64,000 nt of DNA from Amphiura filiformis (GCF_039555335.1 NC_092646.1:29441780-29505779); one strand, 5' to 3'; shown: positions 24,501-36,538, numbered from the stretch's first letter. Notes: generated from the letters alone by a model not told the origin. A program made the numbers and translations.

Positions 24501-25317
24501 GTCAAATTTAAAGTTGCTCCAATTGGGCTGTAAGTCGGGGAAATGATCCCTGACACTTGGGGAGTATAAAACCACAATGGTCATGTGAGGTCAAAGGTCA
24601 GGGCAAATTTGAAGTTGCTCCAATTGGGCTGTAAGTCGGGGGAAATGATCCCTGGGAAGTATTAAACCGCAATGGTCATTCGAGGTCAAAGGTCAGGTCA
24701 AATTTAAAGTTGCTCTGATTGGGCTGCAATTCGGGGAAAATGATCCCTGACACTTTGGGAGTATAAAACCACAAAGGTCTGAGTGAGGTCAGGTCAATTT
24801 TGAAGTTGCTCCAATTAGGCTGTAAGACGGGGAAAATGATCCCTGACACTTGGGGAGTATGAAACCGCAAAGGTCATGTCAGTTCAAAGGTCAGGTCAAA
24901 TTTGAAGTTGGTCCAATTGGGCTGTAAGTCAGGGAAATGATCCCTCACACTTGCGAAGTATTAAACCGCAAAGGTCATCCGAGGTCAAAGGTCAGGTAAA
25001 ATTTAAAGTTGCTCTGATTGGGCTGCAATTCGGGGGAAATAATCCCTGACACTTGAGAAGTATGAAACTGGAAAGGTCATCCAAGTTCAAAGGTCAGGTC
25101 AAATTTAAAGTTGCTCCGATCAGGCTGCAACTTGCGGCAAATGATCCCTAACACTTGGGGAGTGTAAAACCGAAAAGGTCATCCGAGGTCAAAGTTAACG
25201 TTCCTCAGAATATGAAGCCGAAAAGGTCAACGTTGCACAGTATTGCTGCGTGATGATGTCATCACAGTCATACGCCTAACTTACCTCGTGCCCTTGCAAA
25301 GGGCACAGTTGCTCTAG
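21507..25317 (+). mobile_element. Helentron-like element carrying array D
   Basis: Complete by structure. The 5' hairpin AAGTTAGGC/GCCTAACTT is at 21507-21529. TTTC microsatellite, body repeat (21541-22340), GT-rich spacer and a 2.7 kb satellite array follow. The 3' end has a subterminal GCCTAACTTA, hairpin GTGCCCTT/AAGGGCAC at 25288-25306 and CTAG at 25314-25317. This matches the layout of non-autonomous Helentrons (HINEs): asymmetric terminal inverted repeats, internal tandem repeats and a 3' stem-loop. No Rep/helicase is present, so movement would need another element. Confidence 0.6.
22540..25220 (+). repeat. ~102-bp satellite, array D (largest)
   Basis: About 26 units. A block of ten units is duplicated with a period near 1,013 bp: the segment from 22921 (GATCCCTGACACCCGGGGAG) repeats from 23934 almost base for base, shared odd units included. 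Around 22 units keep AGGTCAAAGGTCA without error by eye. Confidence 0.9.
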
Positions 25318-25322
25318 TTGTG

Positions 25323-25354
<32 letters not shown>

Positions 25355-26514
25355 TTTCTCACAATTTGCTTCTTCTGCCACATCCTTGATCGGATTTCGA
25401 CCAAACTCGGTCACAAGCAGTATTGGGTAGCTGGCTACAAAAGTTATGTGTTGTTTAACGTCAGAGGTCATCCAAGGGGTCACAGGGGTCAAGAAAGGTC
25501 ATTTTAACCGAAAATGCTCCGATTGAGCTGAAATTTAAATGCAATGATCCTTATGACATTCTAAACATGTTTCAAATATTTTAAAATTTATTTAATATCA
25601 TTAAGGGGCCCATAAAGGGGTCAAAGGTCAAGTTTATCAAAATGCTCCAATTGAGCTGAAATTTAAATGCAATGATCCTTATGACATTTGAAACATTTAA
25701 AAAATGTTTTAAAATTCATTTAAGGTCATTAAGGGGTCATAAAGGGGTCAAAGGTCAAGTTTTTTAAAATGCTTCAATTGAGCTGAAATTTCAATGCAAT
25801 GGTCCTTATGACATTCTTAACATTTTAAAAACATTTTAAAATTCATTTAAGGTCATTAAGGGGTCATAAAGGGGTCAAAGGTCAAGTGTTCCAAAATGCT
25901 CCAATTGAGCTGAAATTTGAATGCAATGATCCTTATGACATTCTAAACATGTTGAAAATATTTTAAAATTCATTTAAGGTCATTAAGGGGCAATAAAGGG
26001 GTCAAAGGTCAAGTTTTTAAAAATGCTCCAATTGAGCTGAAATTTCAATGCAATGGTCCTTATGACATTCTTAACATTTTAAAAACATTTTAAAATTCAT
26101 TTAAGGTCATTAAGGGGTCATAAAGGGGTCAAAGGTCAAGTGTTCCAAAATGCTCCAATTGAGCTGAAATTTGAATGCAATGATCCTTATGACATTCTAA
26201 ACATGTTGAAAATATTTTAAAATTCATTTAAGGTCATTAAGGGGCAATAAAGGGTCAAAGGTCAAGTTTACTAAAATGCTTCAATTGAGCTGAAATTTAA
26301 AGGCAATGATCCTTACGACATTCTTAACACGTTTTAAATATTTTAAAATTCATTTAAGGTCAGTAAGGGGGCATACAGAGGTCAAAGGTCAAGTTTTCAA
26401 AATGCCAGCTTTTTAAAATTAATACTATCCAGCACAGTGTTGCTGCTTGATCAGATCGTCACAGTCATCCGCCTAACTTACCTTGTGCCCTTGCAAAGGG
26501 CACAGTTGCTCTAG
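25318..26514 (+). mobile_element. Helentron-like element with a different satellite
   Basis: Begins in a long TTTC microsatellite (25323-25354), with its 5' hairpin lost. It ends with the same 3' module as its neighbours: GCCTAACTTA, hairpin at 26485-26503 and CTAG at 26511-26514. Its internal array is not the 102-bp family. Confidence 0.55.
25500..26400 (+). repeat. ~128-bp satellite, array E
   Basis: Seven units of about 127-129 bp with AATGCTCCAATTGAGCTGAA, ATGATCCTTATGACATTC, and GGTCATTAAGGGG followed by GGGGTCAAAGGTCAAG. It is distinct from the 102-bp family, yet shares GGTCAAAGGTCA and an analogous GCTCCAATTGAGCTG segment, so an ancient common origin is possible. Confidence 0.9.
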
Positions 26515-26531
26515 TTAAGTTAGGCGTGCTT

Positions 26532-28540
26532 AAGTTAGGCGTGCAGCCTAACTTATTATTTTCTTGCTGTTTGTTTGTTTCTTTCTTTCTCACAATTTAC
26601 TACTTGTGCTACATCCGTGATCGGATTTCTACCAAATGCATACCCAAGCCGTATTGGGTAGGTGGCTACAAAAGTCTTAAAATGTTTTAATATCGGAGGT
26701 CATCCAGGGGGGTCACAGGGGTCCGAAATGGTCAGTTTTGCCTCATATGTGCCGCTCCCCCATTATAATTAGGGGCAAAACATGGAGACATCTAGTCTAG
26801 TGTTTTGATAAACAAGAGATAACCACAGGCAATGGTTCTGCTGTCTGTGCTTCAAAACGTGTAAATTTTCGTCTCGATTGGTCTAGTGCCAGGTGGTGAA
26901 TGCCGTGCATTCTCTAAATTCAGTAAATTTCCATCGTCAACCGTGTGGAAAATGTCATACGGCCGGGCCCATTCGAAATTCACACGCCCTGTGTGGGAGA
27001 TTAAGATAATGTCTTCCGGAGAGGTTGTATGAATTTCAACTGGAACAGCCCAGTTGGGGTGTGTGAAACCGCAAGTGGGCGATTCACACGAAACAAACTG
27101 AGGTATGTTCAGATGCCAATTTTGTTACATATCTTGAGTGTAACTTGTGATGTGACGCCTGTATGCTAGATATAAACAGCTACAACAGTATTATGCATTG
27201 CTTGAGATAGTCATATCTTTAAATAGGTGTGATTGCAGTTGTTTGTACATGTACATGTAGAGATGGCAATGGTATTAGAAGCTATTACATGTGGTTGTGA
27301 AATAGGCTATTGTGGGAAATGACTTCATTCAATCAGATTTGATCTGAATATTGTGAGGTTAGTGATGCAGTGGTATTAGTACTATAAAAGCTTTTGTGCT
27401 GCACTGGTACTGCACACACGTACTTTTCTTCTTTCTTGAAGAAATGTATCGGAACTGGTTGGGGTGGGTGTGTGTGTGTGTGTGTGTGGGGGGGGGTGAT
27501 ATCTTGGCTAAAACTGCATCATGCCTTCCCATGATGCATTTATGAAAATCAATAATCCCACTTTATAGTTTCTACAGATGACTTAATAATGGTAAATAAT
27601 GGGGGGTAAGTAAAATGTTGAAATATGACCGCATTAAACTGCAAAGGTCATGTGAGGTCAAAGGTCAGGTCAAATTACAAGTTGCTCCGATTGGGCTGTA
27701 ACTCGGGGAAAATGATCCCTGACACTTGGGGAGTATAAAACCACAAAGGTCAAGTGAGGTCAAAGGTCAGGTCAAATTTGAAGTTGCTCCAATTAGGCTG
27801 TAAGTCGGGGAAAATGATCCCTGACACTTTGGGAGTATAAAACCACAAAGGTCATGTGAGGTCAAAGGTCAGGTCAAATTTAAATTTGCTCCAATTGAGC
27901 TGTAAGTCGGGGGAAATGATCCCTGACACTTGGGGAGTATGAAACCGCAAAGGTCATGTGAGGTCAAAGGTCAGGGCAAATTTAAAGTTGCTCCAATTGG
28001 GCTGTAAGTCGGGGGAAATGATCCTTGACACTTGGGGAGTATGAAACCACAAAGGTCATGTGAGGTCAAAGGTCAGGTCAAATTTGAAGTTGCTCCAATT
28101 AGGCTGTAAGTCGGGGACAATGATCCCTGACACCTGGGAAGTATTGAACCACAAAGGTCATCCGAGGTCAAAGGTCCGGTCAAATTTAAAGTTGCTCTGA
28201 TTGGGCTGCAACTCGGGGAAAATAATCCCTGACACTTGAGAAGTATGAAACTGGAAAGGTCATCCAAGTTCAAAGGTCAGATCAAATTTAAAGTTGCTCC
28301 GATCAGGCTGCAACTTGCGGCAAATGATCCCTAACACTTGGGGAGTGTAAAACCGAAAAGGTCATCCAAGGTCAAAGGTCAGGTCAAATGTAACACTGCT
28401 CCGAATATGAAACCGAAAAGGTGAACCGAAGACAAAGGTCGGGTCAAATTTAACGTTACACAGTATTGCTGCGTGATGATGTCATCACAGTCATACGCCT
28501 AACTTACCTCGTGCCCTTGCAAAGGGCACAGTTGCTCTAG
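26532..28540 (+). mobile_element. Helentron-like element carrying array F
   Basis: The 5' hairpin is at 26532-26554, the body repeat (with an internal deletion near 26967) is at 26575-27210, and the spacer is at 27212-27640. The satellite and 3' module follow: hairpin 28511-28529 and CTAG 28537-28540. This copy has the empty version of the site that holds a 3.3 kb insert in the copy at 16854. Confidence 0.6.
27640..28460 (+). repeat. ~102-bp satellite, array F
   Basis: About eight units. The last three diverge in the same way as the last units of array C, so C and F are sister copies. Confidence 0.9.
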
Positions 28541-30772
28541 TTTCTTTCTTTCTTTCTTTCTCACAATTGACTACTAGTGCTACATCCGTGATCGGATGTG
28601 GACCAAACGCATAGCCAAGCCGTATTGGGTAAGTGGCTACAAAAGTCTTAAAATGTTTTAATATCGGAGGTCATCCAGGGGGTCACAGGGGTCAAAAATT
28701 GTCATTTTTGCCTCATATGTGCCGCACCCCCCATTATAATTAGGGGCAAAACATGGAGACATCTAGTCTAGTGTTTTGATAAACAAGAGATAACCACAGG
28801 CAATGGTTCTGCTGTCTGTGCTTCAAAACGTGTAAAATTTCGTCTGGATTCGTCTATTGCCAGGTGGTGAGTGCCGTGCATTCTCTAAATTCAGGAAATT
28901 TCCATCGTCAACCGTGTGGAAAATGTCATACGGCCGGGCGGTTTCACAAGTTGCCGGCTCTATCATACCAGTCGCTGCCTGGCTATTGCAGCTGCAATCC
29001 ATACATCAAAACGTGTAAATTTTGGCTATTCCAACTGCAATCCATACACCCTTCATGCAAGACATGACTGGAATCGTCCACACAGGGAGTGAATATTACA
29101 AACGGAGTCACCCATTGAGGTAGGCCCATTCGAAATTCACACGCCCTGTGTGGGAGATTAAGATAATGTCTTCCGGAGAGGTTGTATGAATTTCAACTGG
29201 AACAGCCCAGTTGGGGTGTATGAAACCCCAAGTGGGCGATTCACACGAAACAAACTGAGGTATGTTCAGATGCCAATTTTGTTACATATCTTGAGTGTAA
29301 CTTGTGATGTGATGCCTGTATGCTAGATATAAACAGCTACATCATTTCCACTGATGGCTATAGGGTGTGTGTGTGGGGGGGGGGGTGTGTGTGTGTGTGG
29401 GTGATATCTTGGCTAAAACTGCATCACGCCTTCCCATGATGCATTTATGAAAATCAATAATACCACTATATAGTTTCTACAGATGTCTCTATAATGGTGA
29501 ATAAGGGGGTGAGGGGTAAGTAAAATGTTGAAATATGACCGCATTAAACCACAAAGGTCATGTGAGGTCAAAGGTCAGGTCAAATTTAAAGTTGCTCCGA
29601 TTGGGCTGTAACTCGGGGAAAATGATCCCTTACACTTGGGGAGTATGAAACCGCAAAGGTCATGTGAGGTCAAATTACAAGTTGCTCCGATTGGGCTGTA
29701 ACTCGGGGAAAATGATCCCTGACACTTAGGGAGTATAAAACCGCAAAGGTCAAGTGAGGTCAAAGGTCAGGTCAAATTTGAAGTTGCTCCAATTAGGCTG
29801 TAAGTCAGGGAAAATGATCCCTGACACTTTGGGAGTATAAAACCACAAAGGTCAAGTGAGGTCAAAGGTCAGGTCAATTTTGAAGTTGCTCCAATTAGGC
29901 TGTAAGTCGGGGAAAATGATCCCTGACACTTTGGGAGTATAAAACCACAAAGGTCAAGTGAGGTCAAAGGTCAGGTCAAATTTGAAGTTGCTCCAATTAG
30001 GCTGTAAGTCAGGAAAATGATCCCTGACACTTTGGGAGTATAAAACCACAAAGGTCATGTGAGGTCAAAGGTCAACTCAAATTACAAGTTGCTCCGATTG
30101 GGCTGTAACTGGGGAAAATGATCCCTGACACTTGGGGAGTATAAAACCACAAAGGTCAAGTGAGGTCAAAGGTCAGGTCAAATTTGAAGTTGCTCCAATT
30201 AGGCTGTAAGTCGGGGAAAATGTTCCTGACACTTGGGGAGTATAAAACCACAAAGGTCATGTGAGGTCAAAGGTCAGGTCAAATTTAAAGTTGCTCCAAT
30301 TGGGCTGTAAGTCGGGGGAAATGATCCTGACACTTGGGGAGTATAAAACCACAACGGTCATGTGAGGTCAAAGGTCAGGTCAAATTTAAAGTTGCTCCAA
30401 TTGGGCTGTAAGTCGGGGAAATGATCCCTGGGAAGTATTAAACCGCAAAGGTCATTCGAGGTCAAAGGTCAGGTCAAATTTAAAGTTGCTCTGATTGGGC
30501 TGCAATTGGGGAAAATGATCCCTGACACTTGGGGAGTATGAAACCGCAAAGGTCATGTGAGGTCAAAGGTCAGGTCAAATTTGAAGTTGGTCCAATTGGG
30601 CTGTAAGTCGGGGGAAATGATCCCTGACACTTGGGAAGTATTAAACCGCAAAGGTCACCGAAGACAAAGGTCAGGTCAAATTTAACGTTGCACAGTATTG
30701 CTGCGTGATGATGTCATCACAGTCATACGCCTAACTTACCTCGTGCCCTTGCAAAGGGCACAGTTGCTCTAG
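28541..30772 (+). mobile_element. Helentron-like element carrying array G
   Basis: The TTTC microsatellite directly follows the previous element's CTAG-T, without a 5' hairpin. Then come the body repeat (28550-29345) and a GT-rich spacer. The satellite (29540-30690) and the 3' module with hairpin 30743-30761 and CTAG 30769-30772 complete it. Confidence 0.55.
29540..30690 (+). repeat. ~102-bp satellite, array G
   Basis: About eleven units, one shortened near 29664. The core AGGTCAAAGGTCA is intact in about ten. Confidence 0.9.
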
Positions 30773-31301
30773 TTACTGTTAATTTTCCTGGAAACTTAAC
30801 ACACCAGTAGACATGCCCAAGCATGCAACAAAACTATATGCTTATCTCTTGTTATCAAATAGCTGTTTCCCTGCACAAGGTTGCTGCCTCTAATGATAGC
30901 TGCTTCATTACATTTCACGCAAATATTTTCACAAAATGACCCTATTAAGCCTTACATGAACTTTGACCCCAATCTGTGGTACAACTTATTTGAAGCTTGG
31001 GCCAGCGGTTCTTGCTGACCATGTTTGGTGGTCATAGCATGTCATTTAAAGGAGCAGTAGCATTTTTAAGATTTTCACACAATGACCCCTAATAACCCTT
31101 ACATGACCTTTGACCCCTATCTGTGTAGAAGTTATATTAAGCTTGGGTCAGTGCTTCTTGTGGCCAAGTTTGGTCAACATTGGTCCAAGCATCTGGCACT
31201 AGTAGCAATTTTGGTTCTACTAAAGAAGAAAGAAAGAAAGAAAGAAAGAAAGAAGAAGATTTAGGAGCTTCACAGTATATCAGGCGGATAAATCCGCCTG
31301 A
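30773..31301 (-). mobile_element. Truncated second-family Helentron-like element, minus strand
   Basis: Read on the minus strand, it starts with hairpin TCAGGCGGAT/ATCCGCCTGA (31280-31301), continues with a TTTC microsatellite and matches 14139-14650 throughout. It is cut at its inner end by the CTAG-T terminus of the preceding element. Confidence 0.6.
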
Positions 31302-32423
31302 CATAAAAAGCATGAGAGGCCACGCCGTACAAATAGCTAGCCTGATTGGCAAGCGTCGTCGCTGGCCAGATCTTCTACGGTCGTGTATGATGAGTAGAGC
31401 CCATAGAGCCCTATATAGGGCTCTGTGGAAGAAACGGTTCCTAATTTTGAAGCCATGGATAATATATTCATTTATACGAGAACCATATTTTTGTACCAAT
31501 CACAGAACAGAATTTCACTTACTCACAGCTGTCAATCATTCTTGTGAAACGTAAGTTCCGCCTAGTATCCAGGTCTTCTTCTGCGCATTGGTTGTGCGCA
31601 TTAACTAGCCTCCAGCACAAATCCTGTGCACACGATCAGGTTGGATGGGCGGTTTACGCCTGGTTTACACAACAGGAACTGCGATGCATCCTAAACTGGA
31701 TCGTTTCCGTGTATTCGCATTGCATGGTGGGTAATCGCCTGCCAATTTGCGTAGCTCCACGTTCACAACAGTTTAAAATCAACACAGGTAAATCCATATA
31801 AAAATTAACATGGACACAAAATTGACATAGCTTATAGCTTATGTAATTCAAATAATAAAATGTAATATTTAATCATGATAGATGCACGTTTTATTAAAAC
31901 TTGAAAAGATTATTAAGTCCAATAATTTGTTTGTGTTAGCTTGCACGAGTCACAAAATGGCGACCCATCACGCATTTTCTGCATGTGCCGACATTAGTAA
32001 CTCATAGTGACTGTCCTCAAACTAGCGCCAGTGTGTCTCAGGCCTGATAACTAACCCCAGGTAATTTTATGCAGAAAGTTTTCTTGCGTAACAGCTGCAG
32101 GTGACAATTAAACAATGAACACGGCTTGTTTATGTACATGCGTGGGGAGGCTTGTACGTCAGCTGACGTGTTTTGGACATGTTCCGGCGTATAAAGTGTC
32201 GTTTTTCTTCATGAAAATACCAGCGATGACCAGTTTTTGTGGGCTATTTGATTTACAGGTATGTCGGTTCGTCATAGGGTAGAAATGATAGCTGTACAAT
32301 TTGTATAACATACAGTTTAACATAGGCCTAAACATTTATGGGCACAAATCGACCTTCCGTATTATGCACAAGTATGTGGAAGTGGCAGGCATACCTCATG
32401 CCCTGCACATTGTCATGATTGTG
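31302..32423. other. No gene seen; one perfect 20-bp palindrome
   Basis: Overlapping frames of about 120 codons on both strands at 31137-31554 run through the microsatellite and are not credible. AGAGCCCTATATAGGGCTCT at 31405-31424 is a perfect palindrome. Nothing else recognised. Confidence 0.4.
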
Positions 32424-32424
32424 T

Positions 32425-32904
32425 AAGGGTGGTGCAATAATTATGTGTACCCGGGGTGAATTATAGGGGGGCAAAGATTTTTGGCAGGCCAAAAGGGGGG
32501 GCAAGCATTTTTGGCAGGTCGAAAGGGGGGTCAAGCGATTTTTGGCAGGTCGAAAGGGGGGGCAAGCAATTTTGGCACAGATATTTTGGGCACCGTTTCT
32601 ATATTACGCCCTAAAAAGGCGAGGAAAACGTTCTGAACACGTTCAAATATGCAAAATTTCCTGTCGCTGCGCTCGCATTATATGTTAAGACAATTTAAGG
32701 TTTTAAATTCAGGTTCCCCAAAATCTTGCATGTGTAAGGGGGGGCAAAGATTTTTGGCACGTCAAAAGGGGGGGCAAAGGTTTTTGGCACGTCGAAAGGG
32801 GGGGCAAAGGTTTTTGGCACGGCCCAAGGGGGCAAGTGATTTTTGGCAGACCATTTTGAGAATTCACCCCCCCGGGGGTACACATAATTATTGCACCACC
32901 CCTA
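32425..32904. mobile_element. TIR element with an internal G-rich minisatellite
   Basis: GGGTGGTGCAATAATTATGT at the left is inverted at 32879-32904. The interior has two clusters of about 33-36-bp units of the type GGGGGGCAAAGGTTTTTGGC, three or four per cluster. No credible gene. Confidence 0.7.
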
Positions 32905-33138
32905 AGCTTACCGCCAACGTTTTTGCCAGTGATCGCCGCGAGGTCTACTGAAAGCACGATGTCTGCTACATGTATTAGACTACTATAGTGTGGGTCCTGA
33001 TTGGGGTTAACATTAATTTATCGGTATAAAAGTAAACATTAACATTATTTACACATGCCGTTTACTTTTTCACAAGTTCATTTTCTTTTACATCAGCTCT
33101 TTACTCCAGGCTGACATTACTATATACTCGAGAATCCT

Positions 33139-33411
33139 AGTACTCGAGAATCCTTGACTATACCATGATGACACGGTCCAGTACAGTTTGGTCCACTCTA
33201 AGTTTGCCCAGCCCGTGTCATCAGTAACGGGTATGTGCCTCTGGCATTGCGAAGTATATATAGTATATTAGTACTCGAGAATCCTTGTATATTAGTACTC
33301 GAGAATCTCGACTATACCATGATGACACGGTCCAGTACAGTTTGGTCCACTCTAAGTTTGCCCAGCCCGTGTCATCAGTAACGGGTATGTGCCTACTGGC
33401 ATTGCGAAGTA
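33139..33411 (+). repeat. Tandem duplication, ~155-bp period
   Basis: About 117 bases (from ACTCGAGAATC, through ACCATGATGACACGGTCCAG, to GGCATTGCGAAGTA) occur at 33139-33256 and again at 33294-33411 with one inserted base. The spacer repeats the CTCGAGAATCC phrase. Confidence 0.85.
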
Positions 33412-34275
33412 GGTACCAAACGTTGTTTGAAAAAGGCCCGGGGAAAAAGGCAGCTGAAAAGGGGTCATTGAGTACAAAAAATGAGTCTTCGGGTAAAAAT
33501 TTTTGAAAAAAATGGAGCAAGATTCTATTTCTTGATGAAATTAGAGAATTTGAAAGTTTCTCCATTGATTTGTGGCATTTTGATGATATAATAATTATAG
33601 AAAAAAGGGGGATCATTGGGTATATTAAGGGGGCCTTAGTAGGTATTGACAGGCACATACTGTCACTTCTACAGTTGAGTGCCCCCGACCTTCTTCCCAT
33701 ATATCTATCTCTCCTTCACACCCAGTTTCTGCCGTTCCTGAGTCATTTATGTGGCTGTTCCCCTTCAACAGTACAACATGTACTGTATGCATGTCCATAG
33801 CGGTATAATAAAGGATTCTTCAACCTTGAATCAGGTACTAATAATCAATAATCCCTTCACAGAAACAGTGGGAGCGCCAGGAATTTTTTTCAGGTGAGGG
33901 GGGGGGGCAGTGCGTAAGGATGATTTGGGCAGGATGTAACCCGGGGATATAACCATGGTAACAGCTGAAATATAAAGGAAAAGGTCAATATATTTATCAA
34001 AACGTTATTAATGACACATAAAGAAAAACACATCGGAATTTTTTTTTCTATTTCAGCAACTAAACCACAAGTATTTATTCTGCAACATGTAAAGTTTTGG
34101 AAAATAGCACTAAAATGTAGAAGTACACTAAAAGAAATAGAAAGTCACTCTTTGTACAAAAGTTTATAAATTAGAAAAGGAAAAGTGGTGAACAAATATT
34201 TCCACATTTGTCAAAAGATGCATAATATACAAAACATATTGTATGAAGCAGCCAAACTGTATCTTGGGGGAGAAT
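33412..34275. other. No gene seen; partial hAT-like end
   Basis: AT-rich. A CAGTGGGAGCGCCAGGAATT start near 33870 resembles the left end of the hAT-like MITE at 36668, but I find no right end. Confidence 0.35.
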
Positions 34276-34925
34276 TTAAGGGATCTGGAATGAGCATTTT
34301 GAGCGTTTCGACAGTATTTTTTATGGGACATGAGAGCACCTCAGACGTATCGAATTGCATTCTGAATACAAAGCATGTCTTTCAGATATCAAATAATTTT
34401 CATTTTTTGAAAATCACGATATAATACAAATATTATGACAAATTATAAAAATTTGATATTTTTCAAATTTTTGATATATAATAGTCCTCGAAGTAAATTT
34501 TATAAATCTAATGATATATTCTTAAAGTGCATGTAGCTGGGAGGAAAAGCCGACGATCAATTGAAAATTTTGACCTTTCATATTGAAGATATGGATTTTT
34601 TTCCCAAAAGACCAATTTTCCCAAAAAATCATATCTTCAATATGTAAAGGTCAAAATTATCAATTGATCGTCGGCTTTTCATCCCACCTACATACACGTT
34701 AAGTATAAATCATCATATTTATAAAGTTTACTTGAGTACTGTTAAATATCAAAAATATCAATTTTAATGATTTGCCATAAAATGTGTATTACATTGCTAA
34801 TTTCAAAAAATCAAAATAAATTGATATCAGAAGGACATTCTACGTATTCAGAATGCAATTCGAATTCGATGTCCTCTAATGTCCCACAATAAATACTGTC
34901 CAAATGTTCATACCCCAGCCCTTAA
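34276..34925. mobile_element. TTAA-bounded foldback MITE, copy 3
   Basis: Same family and orientation as copy 1, with TTAA at 34276-34279 and 34922-34925. The centre is near 34610-34625, where the loop is very short. Confidence 0.8.
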
Positions 34926-34988
34926 ACCTGTATAATAAAAACCCTCTTGTATGGTAAATCTGCAAACTAAAATTGGTCCCTCATAATA

Positions 34989-35509
34989 AGGCCAAAAAAA
35001 AAAAAATTGTTTGTTTGTCCTCCACAGCTTTGAAAGAGGACGTGCGGGGGGCGGATTTTTTAAACTTTTTTACATTTTTTTCTTTTTGGATTTGGCGTAT
35101 TCCTGGACCTAGCTAGAGCTAACTGTTACACTCATTCATGGTGACTTAAAAAAAACCACATTTTGTTTCTTTAATATGCAGTTAAAGTTATAATTTGTGT
35201 TCATGTCATAGTCTTTTAATGATTTCAAATCCAATGTATTTTGAAGTCACTAAAAATAATAGACTATGACATGAACACAATAAGTTATAACTTTGCATAT
35301 TGTAGAAACAAAATGGTTTTTTTTTTTTTTTTTTTCCACGAAATATCTTAGTATTTAGATCTAGTTAGGTCCAGAGATACTCCAAATCTGAAAAAAAAAA
35401 TTGAATTTTACTTATTTTTATAAAAAAAAATTGAAAAAAAAAATATTGGTCAGGCCTTAATCTGAGGAGGGGGCGGTGGAGGACAAACAAACAACTGGTT
35501 TTTTGTGGC
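34989..35509. mobile_element. Foldback MITE of a different family
   Basis: The outer arms read GTTTGTTTGTCCTCCAC on the left and GTGGAGGACAAACAAACAA on the right. The inner arms around 35170-35310 contain GTTCATGTCATAGTC and GACTATGACATGAAC. Poly-A and poly-T runs lie within. No open frame. It sits between foldback copies 3 and 4. Confidence 0.75.
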
Positions 35510-35885
35510 TTAAGCTTTGATATAGGGTACAAAGACAAAGCAGGATATTACATTAAAAGAAACAGTCAGCAAACCATACTGTAGCAAATTTGCTCTCTTT
35601 CGGTGCAAACATAGCTTCATCCTGTATATCAAATTATGATTCTTACATGTACCAAACTTTTATTATTTGGTTAAATATTTTCTTGTTTGTCCATGAGGGA
35701 AGGCAACTGGTACATCTGCTCCAAACAGAATTTTTTTGTTGGCTTGTGCAATGAACTTGTCCCTTCAATAAATATATCCAATGGTGAAAGATGGTTCCAT
35801 TTTCACAAGCCTGTAAGGAGAGTGAAATAGAACAATATATCTTTCACCAAGTGATTATATTTGAAATTTCTACTATTAAACACAA

Positions 35886-36538
35886 TTAAGGGATCTGAAA
35901 TGAGCGTTTAGAGCGTTTCAACAGTATTTTTTGTAGGACATGAGAGCACATCAGACCTATCGAATTGCATTCTGAATACGAAGAATGTCTTTCTGATATC
36001 AAATAATTTTCATTTTTTGAAATTCATGATATAATACAAATTTTATGATAAGTTATTAAAATTTGATATTTTTCACATTTTTGATATATAACAGTCCTCG
36101 AAGTAAATTTTATAAATCTAATGACATACTCTTAAAGTATATGTAGGTGGGATGAAAAGCCGATGATCAATTGAAAATTTTGACCTTTCATATTGAAGAT
36201 ATGGATTTTTTTTTGTGTGTTTTGGGAAACAAAATCCATATCTTCAATATGAAAGGACAAAATTTTCAATTGATCGTCGGCTTTTCATCCCACCTACATA
36301 CACTTTAAGTATAAATCATCAGATTTATAAAGTTTGCTTCGAGTACTGGTTAAATATCAAAAATATCAATTTTTAATCATTTGCCATAAAATGTGTATTA
36401 CATTGCGAATTTAAAAAAAATCAAAATTATTTGATATCAGAAGGACATTCTTCGTATTCAGAATGCAATTCGATATGTCTGATGTGCTCTAATGTCCCAC
36501 AATAAATACTGTCCAAATGTTCATACTCCACCCCTTAA
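35886..36538. mobile_element. TTAA-bounded foldback MITE, copy 4
   Basis: Same family and orientation as copies 1 and 3, with TTAA at 35886-35889 and 36535-36538. Confidence 0.8.

Noticed and set aside
20590-25220. CRISPR-like regular repeats
   Set aside because: Units are about 102 bp and repeat over their whole length without unique spacers, and the genome is eukaryotic. They are satellite DNA.
31137-31554. Open frames of about 120 codons on both strands
   Set aside because: They run through a TTTC/GAAA microsatellite and a repeat end and overlap each other; no protein-like features.
33221-33700. Open frame of 159 codons on the minus strand
   Set aside because: It spans a tandem duplication, and its sequence repeats DSRVLIY from that repeat; no family resemblance.
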